Assembly (NCBI GenBank): GCA_030248215.1
Contig: JASANG010001995.1
Coordinates: 1-64,000, forward strand
From: Enoplolaimus lenunculus
Taxonomy: Eukaryota; Nematoda; Enoplea; Enoplida; Thoracostomopsidae
Length of the DNA: 64,000 bases
Direction of reading: 5' to 3'
Shown here: in pieces, positions 1-10,914 of the stretch
Numbering within the stretch: position 1 is the stretch's first letter
Layout of the letters: each line of letters opens with the position of its first letter
Translations under genes and position numbers: made by a program
Notes under the pieces: model-generated
Database searches by the model: none
Seen by the model: only the letters and a program-made list of their open reading frames with translations
Told to the model about the DNA's origin: nothing

Positions 1-42
1 TTTTGTAACGTTCTTCGTTCAGTTACGTATTGCTTGTACATA

Positions 43-329
43 CACTGTAAAAAATGGGGAGTCAAATTGACTCTCTGAGAAATAGGCTTTTCCAGACTAC
101 ACAAACTGAGCCAAATTCGACTCACTGAGCGATTCAGTGAATCGAATTTGACTCTGGCGGAGTGAATTTTGACTCAGTTTGTGTAGACCGGGAATATCTC
201 TCGGAGAGAGTCGATTTGACTCCCTCAGTGACAAGAAAATTTGACTCTGGCGAGAATCGAATTTTCAACTAGTTTGCGTAAGTCAGGAAAAGTCTAGAGA
301 GTCAATTTGACTCCCCATTTTTTACAGTG
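43..329. mobile_element. MITE capping the palindrome, left copy
   Basis: The ends are inverted repeats (CACTGTAAAAAATGGGGAG at the left, its complement at the right) and are flanked directly by TA on both sides. The interior is made of repeated short palindromic blocks of the GAGTCAAATTGACTC kind. There is no coding capacity. The TA target duplication fits Tc1/mariner-like mobilisation, but no transposase is visible here. Confidence 0.85.
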
Positions 330-807
330 TATGCAGTAATACTTTCTGTAAGTTTTAAAATTGCAATTGGCACACCGGCGTTGCGCTGCACTTGACAACA
401 ATTTACTACAATTCAATCAAAAAAGGTGCCCCAACGAAAAAAATAAGTATGAGACTCGCTGAAGGATGTAGGCGTAAAAATATGAAAATTATTTACGCCA
501 AAAATGCCAGAACTTCCGACAAATTAACGAGCGCTTGCTAAAGCAGTATATTTTCTCATCAATGTAAAAGCTTTTCAAAACAAGAAAAGCATTTTGCATC
601 TTTGACACGATTCTCAAACCGCATACGGGTGACTTTATACTTAACTACATAGGTGTGAACGCAACTGAATGTTGTGTTTTGACCGCGTATACTGTTTACA
701 GCACAAAATACTAGCATTTTGTTGAATAGACGCTTGATAAAGCATTTGTAGTCTTAATAAAACTGGTTTAAAGCTATTAATTGTGACCATAAACAGCAAA
801 GACGTGG

Positions 808-832
808 ATTTATTATTATTATTATTATTATT
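808..832. repeat. (ATT)n microsatellite
   Basis: Eight or so ATT/TTA units. The mirror copy is at about 10123-10146 in the right arm. Confidence 0.9.
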
Positions 833-1712
833 TATATTAACTCTATCAGGATTATTATTAGCATTTTATGCAAACAGAATAGATTCAGAAGTAGTTATGT
901 TTACAAACAAAACCTGTTCAAGAAGAAGATAAAACAGGACATATCCCATCTCGAAATTTCTGATGAGAAACACAACTGGTAATATCCAATTTCTCGATGC
1001 AAGCGCTTCAAAATGTTTCTTGTGAATACAACACCACAAGGTCGGCCTGTTGCAGCTTAGTGCTCCTTGACAAGTTGATTCGGTTCCTACATTCGCGAAT
1101 TTTTGGTGTAAGAACTTCGAAGAATCAATACGGTTCACATTATTCGCCAAAACGCCACAATATTACAATTTTCGCTGCATGCGATATGACTTGTGACCAA
1201 GCGAATTCAAAGGGCCCACCTAAACCTATGTCATTCCAACAGAACCTAAAATATTGTGCGTAATATATTAGTATTAAAATTGTGGCTTTTTTGTGACTAA
1301 AATTCTCTCGCAAGTTTGTTTTTCGCTATCAAATATTGCGGGGCCTCCATCATTGGAAGTTTGCTTGAGGCCAAATAAACAAGAGTTTATATTCTTTATT
1401 GTTAATTACAGATTATATTCAGAAAATCAATAAAAAATTCAAACGTTACGATTGCGCTACATTTTACTTACACCAGACGCCACTACACGCTGCTACGCGT
1501 TCCTAACAGAAAAATAGGCAAAATCTATTTGGTATTGAGGCATTTAATTATAAACAATATTTACTGTGCCGGTTTTCAGCGTGAGCCGACGCGCGACGAG
1601 TATAGCGCAACACTAAGAGTCTACAATCGTCAATAGTTTAAATCAGTAAATGGTTTCTAGACCAAATAAAGTTCAGTGCAAAGTTGTAAAAGCATATATA
1701 CCAAACGTTATT

Positions 1713-2044
1713 ACGGGGCAGTAATCTACAACTGAAGGCGAATTTCAGAACGAGTTAAATACATTAAAATAAAACTTTGAACAACTTTTGTATTTGCTAC
1801 GGCCGAGTATGTCATCAAACAATCTTGTAGTAGCAAAATAATATTTAATAAACAGCATTCATAAACAAAAATAGGCGAACGGGGCAGTAATCTACAACTG
1901 AAGGCGAATTTCAGAACGAGTTAAATACATTAAAATAAAACTTTGAACAACTTTTTTATCTGCTACGGCCGAGTATGTCATCAAACAATCTTGTAGTAGC
2001 AAAATAATATTTAATAAACAGCATTCATAAACAAAAATAGGCGA
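1713..2044. repeat. 166-bp tandem duplication, left arm only
   Basis: A unit beginning ACGGGGCAGTAATC at 1713 repeats at 1879 (period 166) with almost no differences. The right arm has a single unit ending near 9250. The duplication therefore arose, or was lost, after the two arms formed. Confidence 0.93.
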
Positions 2045-2166
2045 ATGCATAGAACAGATGCCACCCAGCCCCGAAAAATATGTTTTTCAAAAGGTGTTTT
2101 TAGAAGTTTTTAATGTTTTTGTGTGCTAAAGCTTCCGAAATATCCGGGTTCTGCGTAGGTTCTTTC

Positions 2167-2349
2167 CAGTGCCGGAGCAGGCCGGGGTGAGGGCTCCCCC
2201 AAAATTTCAGGGTGGCACTGACCAGGTTCGGATGGGGCGAGAAGCCAGACCCATTTTAAAATTTAAGCGGTTTTGTTTCAACCGGTAGAGTGGGGCCCTT
2301 AAATGGGGCGGCCCCCAAGGGGGTATGGGGGGTGGTTGCTCCGGCCCTG
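2167..2349. mobile_element. hAT-like MITE, left arm
   Basis: The terminal inverted repeats are CAGTGCCGGAGCAGG and its near-complement GTTGCTCCGGCCCTG. The flanks are GTTCTTTC (2159-2166) and GTTCTTAC (2350-2357), an 8-bp target duplication matching at 7 of 8 positions. The element is G+C-rich with no coding capacity. Eight-base duplications with CAG..CTG ends are typical of the hAT superfamily. Confidence 0.85.
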
Positions 2350-2716
2350 GTTCTTACATCAGTTGATTTTTTTATTTTCTACAAAAATGTATAATGCTAT
2401 GCGGCTTTCTGTGCTCCAAATTAATTCCGAGTTACTTGTCTCAGGAATGTGCGGTTAGAAATTAATGTACTGCCACAGCCGTTTTTAACACGTGTCAATC
2501 TGCTGTTTATATTCGAGAATGTGTACCTAAATTCCGCGACTATATGCGCAAAATCTCAAAATTTGCGGGTTTCAGATCCTAAGGTGGCTTAATATATACT
2601 GTTTATTATCGAAACATTTTTATTTTGGGTTTTATGCCTATTAAGCTACTTATTTATATTTGTCAATCCTCGTAGATATACTACTAGATATATAGTGAAA
2701 ACAAACTTCACAAATA

Positions 2717-4833
2717 ATGGATAATTTACCTGCGTCTAAACTTGAGGATACAACTAAATATCCGGTTCCGGTCAATTCTGAAATTGCGGCGGATGCGTTT
2801 AAAATTGATTACGAAGATGAAACAGATTCGTTTGACAGCAAAAAAGGCAAGCTTGAGCGAATAAAGCTGTTTCTTCGAAGTATTATTGTCGCTTTGCCGT
2901 TGTTTGTGTTTTCATTCGGGGTGGTGCTTGGGTTACTCAGCGATACAACAATTATTTTGTTGAAAATTTGCAACCAACGCCACGGAACAGACCCGGCAAT
3001 AGACTGCAATCTAATGTCCAGTTATCCAAAAATCCAAGACGCAGCTCAAAAAGCGACATCGTACTGGAGTTTGGGAATTATTGCTGCAACAACGTTGAGT
3101 TCTATTCCTGCCCTTCTTCTTTGGTCGACGTGGTCAGACCGCAGCGGAGACCGGATTATGGTAATGATTTTGCCAATTCTTGGGTTTATCCTGGTCAATT
3201 TGAGTTATATCATCGTAGCGACGTATATTAGTTTTCCAATCTGGATCTTAGTTCTGGCTCATTTTGTGATGGGTTGTTTTGGGTCTACCGGGCTTATGGC
3301 GGCATCCATCAACGCATATATTAATGATATTGTTCACAACCGTAAATACTTGACGATTTGTTTATCGATTTTAATGATCGCATTCTATCTAGGGTTCATT
3401 ATGGCCGGTTTTGTTGAAAGCGCTCTTAAGCCTCATATGAGCATTCCTGAAATAAGGGCAACCGCAATTGCTGTTGCTGTTGTCGCGATTGTTTGGATGG
3501 CGTTTGGGATTCCGAGGCCTAAAAAGTCGTTTGGACTTTTATCATCGGATTCGACTGAATCGATTTTGAGACAGCGCCAAGCTTCCGCCGGTACGTTTTT
3601 ACAATTTTGAGTAGGCCAGGAACGCAACTGTGCTGGATACGTTCTTTCGTACACAAAATGTTCGCAGTTGCACACTGTTGTTGAAATTAACCACTTTTGG
3701 TAAAGGCGTTGTAAGCCGCGTGAACGACGTCTTGCATATAAGTTTTGATTGACCGATCTTAAACACCGATGTTGAGAGCTTCTTGAGTTAATTCAGACCT
3801 TTTGAAGTTATTCAGAAAGCTTGAATTAATTCAAGCATCAAGGTTGTTTCATACTTTGCAGCATGCGTTGTTTATGATTGAACCAGTTACTGCAGTGACC
3901 CGAATAAAGAGTGGAGTGGCTGATATTTAATTAGCCTCTTCAGATGGTGCTACTCCTGTTATTTAATTACGATTGTTATTTATTTTAACCCGCCCTCCGC
4001 CACCCTTCGTTACTGATATATATATCCGGTATTGCAACTAACCGTTGAATGAAACGTTTATTTGTCTTGTAGCAAAAGCTTGAGCGATAATACAAGGTTA
4101 TACTTAGGAATGTATATATTTTCAAAAATTAAAGTATGCTTTAAAGTTTCGAACTCAAATTTATTTGGTTCTGGAGTCATTTATGCAGACTCTGCTTACG
4201 GTTTAGGGACTCTATTTGCTTACGGATTCTAAACAATGACCCCTATCTTATCACCACTCCCTTTTATTCAGGTGACAAGAGTACATCTATTAGCCAAACG
4301 AAAGTTTTAGGTTTTGAAAGTGATTGAAGTCAATAAATTTCGTAAAATTTAGCCCGCCGAGAAGTTTTAGTTTGCTTGTAGGTCATCGCAAACCTTGTTG
4401 ACTTTCAGCACCAGAAGGTGAGTTGGCTAGGGGCTTGCTTGCCCCGGAATGGGCTTTAGATTTGCCAACGTGAAAATATGATTTAAGATTCACTGAGTAA
4501 AATTTCTTTATTTGAAATAAATGAGAGAGGTGTACACACATTTGAAAATATAGATAGAGATGTTCCCTTGGCGTGGATATGGTGTTTCTAAAATTTAACT
4601 TATTTTAACTTGTATTGCTTTTTGTCTTAGGATGACTCATTCTGTCATCGTCACACTCAAAGAAGTGTATTCATTACGTTCGCGGCCGGACTAACCATAT
4701 GTTAGTTGTTGTGACTTAGCAATTTTGTCAAGACTGCTACAAAATATACGCGGCTCGTGATCAAAAAACGCATATATTTATTGTGTTTTTAGGATATTTT
4801 TCGCTATTTCAGATGAGGAACGCGAAATAAAAA
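2717..4833 (+). pseudogene. Truncated SLC46-like MFS transporter (left-arm copy)
   Basis: Exon 1 is 2717-3590 (874 nt, 291 codons plus one base) and ends at a GTACGT donor. It codes for the N-terminal half of an SLC46/PCFT-like major facilitator: a charged ~50-residue cytosolic start, then about six membrane segments, with the family-like P-A-L-L-L-W-S-T-W-S-D-R loop (MFS motif A region). An acceptor at 4811-4812 and about 20 bases of exon 2 follow, after which the palindrome ends. No C-terminal exons are present downstream on this strand. At best it could give a half transporter, so I treat it as a partial duplicate. The reading frame of exon 1 is fully open and differs from the right copy by only three residues. 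Confidence 0.8.
3888..4283. mobile_element. TA-flanked MITE in SLC46-like intron (left arm)
   Basis: The ends are TACTGCAGTGACCCGAATA and, inverted, CCTGAATAAAAG..GAGTA, with TA at both borders. It is the same family as 20567-21012 and 33275-33705. It has no coding capacity. The mirror copy is 6839-7234. Confidence 0.75.
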
Positions 4834-5314
4834 TTATTTTTATGACGTCATCGCATCAACACAACAACAAAAAAACAAAACACCCAACACCCCCAACAAA
4901 ACACAAACCCAAACACAAACACCAAAACAAATTAGGCTCTGCCTTAGGGAACTACAGTGAATTATTTGGATGGTGCCCCTCCCCGCTAGGCACGCGGGCC
5001 AAATGTGGGCCCGGGCCGGTTCCAACCCTGCTTGTAAAGTACCTTTTTCTCGTTTTAAAAACGCTCAGAGGGAGTATATCGCTATAATATATTATATACG
5101 CTCACAATTACGTATATATACTAAATATGCAAAGCAGTATCTGCATCGTTGATAACACTTGAATCTTGCCTGCCATATCTAGAGAGCCTTTACAGAAATC
5201 GACCGCATTTGTCTGAGAAGAAGCAGATATTGAAGGCAAACGTTGAGAGCACGGGACACCTTTGGATACACATTCTGTCTAACTGTTGCAACTTGAAATG
5301 TAAATAAACCATAA

Positions 5315-8300
5315 TCATAAAGATATACAAATCAAACATCCCGCAAAAATCCATGAAAATCCTGCGAACAACGTTTCGGTCGCTGAATAAACAACACTAA
5401 ATATTGCGGTTGATATTAGCATGGCAAGTTGTTGAATGACACCATTGCCTGCGCTTATACGCCCAGACTCTTCAGGTTCAGCCAAATGAAGGAGCAACGC
5501 CGAAAACGCAGGAAATGAAACGTTTCCGATGATACCCAGCAGTGCGCTTGTGCTAAAAGTAAAAGTAAAACATGCCAAAATTAAAAAGAAAATTGTTTCA
5601 AATTTGCTATGAAGCAATCTGTAAATTATTTGAGAAGAATATTACTCAAATTTTCAAAAGTTTAATATATCGGAAAAAGTTTATTAAAAGCACATTTTTT
5701 AACAGTTGAACAAAATCATTCAAATTTAGTTAAAAATCAACGCTCGAAAAGTTTTACAATTTGTTGAAACGAAAAAAGTAAACCGACACAATTTAAGTAT
5801 TTGCCCAATTTTTTCGACCAAATGGTTTCTAAAATTTTCTAAAACAACTTCCGGCATTCCTTTAACCACAAATTTTTCAAATTCTTCAAAACCACAACCT
5901 GTCAAATTTTGTTGTTTTCACCAGTTTGGGTATTTGCTACTAACGTTCTATTCACACGTTCAAGTTCATAATTTGCCTAAAACCTGGGCTTAAGGGCTAT
6001 TGTGAGACGCTGACCTTGCACCAAAGACCATCATATGAGCGATAGTTGACGCCAAACTGATAAGAACCAGAACCGAATCCGCTACATTTGCTAACTTCAT
6101 GACGGCTGTAGAAACAAGAGTTCCCACTCGTTGAATAAACACCGAAGATGCCGTAAACGTTGCATAGTCTTCTAAGTCCATGCTGATTGGACGTCAATAG
6201 AGAAATAGATTTTTGGTATTTCGCGTTCCGTCATCTGTGAAATTAGCGAAAAATATCGCTAAAAACAGCAATAGGATATAGGTGCGTTTGTTGTGATCAC
6301 GAGGCCGCGTATAAGTTTTGTAGCAGTCTTTGAGCAAAATTGCTGAAGTCACAACAACTGAACGTCGATGGGTTAAGTCCGGCCGCCGAACGGGTAATGG
6401 AATACCGCTTCTTTGAGTGGTGACGGATGTGACAGAATGAGTCGATCCTTAAGACAAAAAGCAATACAAGTTAAAATAAGGTTAAATTTTAGAAACACCC
6501 AATATCCACGCCAAGGGGAACATCTCTATCTATATTTTCAAATGTGTGTAACACCTCTCGCCAGTTTAGGTTTCAAATAAAGAAATTGTTACTGCAGTGA
6601 ATCTTAAATCATATTTTCACGTTGGGCAAATCTAAAGCCCCATTCACGCGGGCAAGCAAGCCCCTAGCCAACTCACCTTGCTGGGGTGCTGGAAAGTTTT
6701 TATGAGAGGCATACAAGGGTTTGCGATGACGTACAAGCAAACTTGAAAGATTTCTATGGCGGGCTAAATTTTTACATGAAATTTATTGACTTCAATCACT
6801 TTCAAAACCTAAAACTTTCGTTTAGGGCTCAATAGATGTACTCTTGTCACCTGAATAAAAGGGAGTGGGTGATAAGATAGGGGTCATTGTTTAGAATCCG
6901 TAAGCAAATAGAGTCCCTAAACCGTAAGCAGAGTCTGCATAAATGACTCCAGAACCAAATAAATTTGAGTTCGAAACTTTAAAGCATACTTTAATTTTTG
7001 AAAATATATACATTCCTAAGTATAACCTTGTATTATCGCTCAAGCTTTTGCTACAAGACAAATAAACGTTTCATTCAACGGTTAGTTGCAATACCGGATA
7101 TATATATCAGTAACGAAGGGTGGCGGAGGGCGGGTTAAAATAAATAACAATCCGTAATTAAATAACAGGAGTAGCACCATCTGAAGAGGCCAATTAAATA
7201 TCAGCCACTCCACTCTTATTCGGGTCACTACAGTAACTGGTTCAATCATAAACAACGCATGCTGCAAAGTATGAAACAACCTTGATGCTTGAATTAATTC
7301 AAGCTTTCTGAATAACTTCAAAAGGTCTGAATTAACTCAAGAAGCTCTCAACATCGGTGTTTAAGATCGGTCAATCAAAACTTATATGCAAGACGTCGTT
7401 CACGCGGCTTACAACGCCTTTACCAAAAGTGGTTAATTTCAACAACAGTGTGCAACTGCGAACATTTTGTGTACGAAAGAACGTATCCAGCACACGTTGC
7501 GTTCCTGGCCTACTCAAAATTGTAGAAAACGTACCGGCGGAAGCTTGGCGCTGTCTCAAAATCGATTCAGTCGAATCCGATGATAAAAGTCCAAACGACT
7601 TTTTAGGCCTCGGAATCCCAAACGCCATCCAAACAATCGCGACAACAGCAACAGCAATTGCGGTTGCCCTTATTTCAGGAATGCTCATATGAGGCTTAAG
7701 AGCGCTTTCAACAAAACCGGCCATAATGAACCCTAGATAGAATGCGATCATTAAAATCGATAAACAAATCGTCAAGTATTTACGGTTGTGAACAATATCA
7801 TTAATATATGCGTTGATGGATGCCGCCATAAGCCCGGTAGACCCAAAACAACCCATCACAAAATGAGCCAGAACTAAGAACCAGATTGGAAAACTAATAT
7901 ACGTCGCTACGATTATATAACTCAAATTGACCAGGATAAACCCAAGAATTGGCAAAATCATTACCATAATCCGGTCTTCGCTGCGGTCTGACCACGTCGA
8001 CCAAAGAAGAAGGGCAGGAATAGAACTCAACGTTGTTGCAGCAATAATTCCCAAACTCCAGTACGATGTCGCTTTTTGAGCTGCGTCTTGGATTTTTGGA
8101 TAACTGGACATTAGATTGCAGTCTATTGCCGGGTCTGTTCCGTGGCGTTGGTTGCAAATTTTCAACAAAATAATTGTTGTATCGCTGAGTAACCCAAGCA
8201 CCACCCCGAATGAAAACACAAACAACGGCAAAGCGACAATAATACTTCGAAGAAACAGCTTTATTCGCTCAAGCTTGCCTTTTTTGCTGTCAAACGAATC

Positions 8301-8408
8301 TGTTTCATCTTCGTAATCATTTCCAAACGCATCCGCCGCAATTTCAGAATTGACCGGAACCGGATATTTAGTTGTATCCTCAAGCTTAGACGCAGGTAAA
8401 TTATCCAT
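5315..8408 (-). CDS. SLC46-like MFS transporter (right-arm copy, exon 2 damaged)
   Basis: Three exons read on the minus strand: 8408-7535, 6234-6015 and 5618-5315, with phases 1 and 2 and standard GT/AG sites. They total 466 codons, the usual SLC46 length. Exon 1 holds membrane segments 1-6 with the motif-A-like loop W-S-D-R-S-E-D-R. Exons 2 and 3 hold the C-terminal half, including N-V-S-F-P-A-F-S-A-L-L and E-P-E-E-S-G-R-I-S-A. SLC46 members are proton-coupled solute carriers of plasma or lysosomal membranes; the substrate cannot be told here. At the start of exon 2 there is one extra base compared with the left arm (GATGACGGAAC versus GATGAGGAAC). A TGA lies 12 codons on, before the frame recovers at D-L-E-D-Y-A. 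So the gene is either recently disabled, mis-sequenced or spliced differently there. Confidence 0.75.
6839..7234. mobile_element. TA-flanked MITE in SLC46-like intron (right arm)
   Basis: Mirror copy of 3888-4283 inside intron 1 of the right-arm transporter gene. It has the same GTGACCCGAATAA-type ends and TA borders. Confidence 0.75.
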
Positions 8409-8775
8409 TATTTGTGAAGTTTGTTTTCACTGTATATCTAGTAGTATATCTACGAGGATTGACAAATATAAATAGGTAGCTTAATAGGCATAAAACCCAA
8501 AATAAGAATGTTTCGATAATAAACAGTATATATTACACCACTTTGAGATCTGAAATCCGCGAATTTTGATATTTTGAGCATATAGTCGCGGAATTTAGGT
8601 ACACATTCTCGAATATAAACAGCAGATTGACACGTGTTAAAAACGGCTGTGGCAGTACATTAATTTCTAACCGCACATTCCTGAGACAAGTAACTCGGAA
8701 TTAATTTGGAGCACAGAAAGCCGCATAGCATTATACATTTTTGTAGAAAATAAAAAAATCAACTGATGTAAGAAC

Positions 8776-8965
8776 CAGGGCCGGAGCAACCACCCCCCAT
8801 ACCCCCCTTAGGGGGCCCACCCCATTAAGGGCCCCCACTCTACCGGTTGAAACAAAACCGCTTAAATTTTAAAATGGGTCTGGCTTCTCGCCCCATCCGA
8901 ACCTGGTCCGGCACTGCCACCCTGAAATTTTGGGGGAGCCCTCACCCCGGCCTGCTCCGGCACTG
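8776..8965. mobile_element. hAT-like MITE, right arm
   Basis: Mirror copy of 2167-2349 with the same 8-bp flanks (GTAAGAAC and GAAAGAAC on this strand). Its presence in both arms shows that the insertion predates the inverted duplication or was spread by gene conversion. Confidence 0.85.
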
Positions 8966-10621
8966 GAAAGAACCTACGCAAAACCCGGATATCGAAAGCT
9001 TTAGCACACAAAAACATTAAAAACTTCTAAAAACACCTTTTGAAAAACATATTTTTCGGGGCTGGGTGGCATCTGTTCTATGCATTCGCCTATTTTTGTT
9101 TATGAATGCTGTTTATTAAATATTATTTTGCTACTACAAGATTGTTTGATGACATACTCGGCCGTAGCAGATAAAAAAGTTGTTCAAAGTTTTATTTTAA
9201 TGTATTTAACTCGTTCTGAAATTCGCCTTCAGTTGTAGATTACTGCCCCGTAATAACGTTTGGTATATATGCTTTTACAACTTTGCACTGAACTTTATTT
9301 GGTCTAGAAACCATTTACTGATTTAAACTATTGACGATTGTAGACTCTTAGTGTTGCGCTATACTCGTCGCGCGTCGGCTCACGCTGAAAACCGGCACAG
9401 TAAATATTGTTTATAATTAAATGCCTCAATACCAAATAGATTTTGCCTATTTTTCTGTTAGGAACGCGTAGCAGCGTGTAGTGGCGTCTGAAAGTAAAAT
9501 GTAGCGCAATCATAACGTTTGAATTCTATCCATATTTCTGAATATAATCTGTAATTAACAATAAAGAATATAAACTCTTGTTTATTTGGCCTCAAGCAAA
9601 CTTCCAATGATGGAGGCCCCGCAATATTTGATAGCGAAAAACAAACTTGCGAGAGAATTTTAGTCACAAAAAAGCCACAATTTTAATACTAATATATTAC
9701 GCACAATATTTTAGGTTCTGTTGGAATGACATAGGTTTAGGTGGGCCCTTTGAATTCGCTTGGTCACAAGTCATATCGCATGCAGCGAAAATTGTAATAT
9801 TGTGGCGTTTTGGCGAATAATGTGAACCGTATTGATTCTTCGAAATTCTTACACCAAAAATTCGCGAATGTAGGCACCGAATCAACTCGTCAAGGAGCAC
9901 TAAGCTGCAACAGGCCGACCTTGTGGTGTTGTATTCACAAGAAACATTTTGAAGCGCTTGCATCGAGAAATTCAGTTACCAGTTGTGTTTCTCATCAGAA
10001 ATTTCGAGATGGGATATGTCCTGTTTTATCTCTCCTCTTGAATACGCTCCTGTTTGTAAACATAACTACTTCTGAATCTATTCTGTTTGCATAAAATGCT
10101 AATAATAATCCTGATAGAGTTAATATAATAATAATAATAATAATAAATCCACGTCTTTGCTGTTTATGGTCACAATTAATAGCTTTAAACCAGTTTTATT
10201 AAGACTACAAATGCTTTATCAAGCGTCTATTCAACAAAAATGCTAGTATTTTGTGCTGTAAACAGATACGCGGTCAAAACACAACATTCAGTTGCGTTCA
10301 CACCTATGTAATTAAGTATAAAGTCACCCGTATGCGGTTTGAGAATCGTGTCAAAGATGCAAAATGCTTTTCTTGTTTTGAAAAGCTTTTACATTGATGA
10401 GAAAATATACTGCTTTAGCAAGCGCTCGTTAATTTGTCGGAAGTTCTGGCATTTTTGGCGTAAATAATTTTCATATTTTTACGCCTACATCCTTCAGCGA
10501 GTTTATACTTATTTCGTTGGGGCACCTTTTTTGATTGAATTGTAGTAAATTGTTGTCAAGTGCAGCGCAACGCCGGTGTGCCAATTGCAATTTTAAAACT
10601 TACAGAAAGTATTACTGCATA

Positions 10622-10907
10622 CACTGCAAAAAATGGGGAGTCAAATTGACTCTCTAGACTTTTCCTGACTACGCAAACCGAGTCAAAATTCGACTCCGCC
10701 AGAGTCAAATTCGATTCACTGAGGGAGTCAAATTGACTCTCTCCGAAATAGACTTTTCCTGACTACACAAACTGAGTCAAAATTCGACTCCGCCAGAGTC
10801 AAATTCGATTCACTGAATCGCTCAGTGAGTCGAATTTGGCTCAGTTTGTGTAGTCTGGAAAAGCCTATTTCTCAGAGAGTCAATTTGACTCCCCATTTTT
10901 TACAGTG
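10622..10907. mobile_element. MITE capping the palindrome, right copy
   Basis: Same family as 43-329, lying in the mirror position at the other end of the palindrome, with TA on both sides (10620-10621 and 10908-10909). The interior differs slightly from the left copy in its number of short GAGTC blocks, so the two have diverged or been partly rearranged. Confidence 0.85.
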
Positions 10908-10914
10908 TATGTAC

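Larger units (their letters stand above)
330..2716. other. Non-coding upstream part of left arm
   Basis: This is the stretch between the capping MITE and the SLC46-like exon. It holds an ATT microsatellite (808-832), a 166-bp tandem duplication (1713-2044) and a hAT-like MITE (2167-2349). The short open frames around 866-1263 recur in the other arm but have no recognisable motif, and I do not call them genes. The matching stretch in the right arm is 8409-10621. Confidence 0.7.
36..4833 (+). repeat. Left arm of giant imperfect palindrome
   Basis: Read forward, this segment matches the reverse complement of about 6200-10914. The matched parts include the terminal MITE, the upstream non-coding DNA, exon 1 of an SLC46-like transporter, its first intron and the first ~20 bases of exon 2. 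The outer boundary lies a few bases beyond the MITE, where the two arms stop matching after TGTACATA. The inner boundary lies just after the exon 2 acceptor, near 4833. The arms are near-identical in the coding exon (three amino-acid differences in 291) and more diverged, with small indels, in the intron. The left arm also has a 166-bp tandem duplication that the right arm lacks. An assembly artefact cannot be excluded from sequence alone. Confidence 0.93.
6200..10914 (-). repeat. Right arm of giant imperfect palindrome
   Basis: This is the inverted partner of 36-4833. The two arms are separated by a spacer of about 1.37 kb (4834-6199). The spacer holds the remainder of exon 2 and exon 3 of the right-hand SLC46-like gene, so only this arm joins a full-length gene. 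The outer end coincides with a second copy of the capping MITE (10622-10907). Confidence 0.93.

Noticed and set aside
866-1263. Overlapping 88-94-codon frames on both strands, repeated at 9697-10094
   Set aside because: The two arms alter these frames freely (different lengths and residues), no domain is recognisable, and the conservation is explained by the palindrome.
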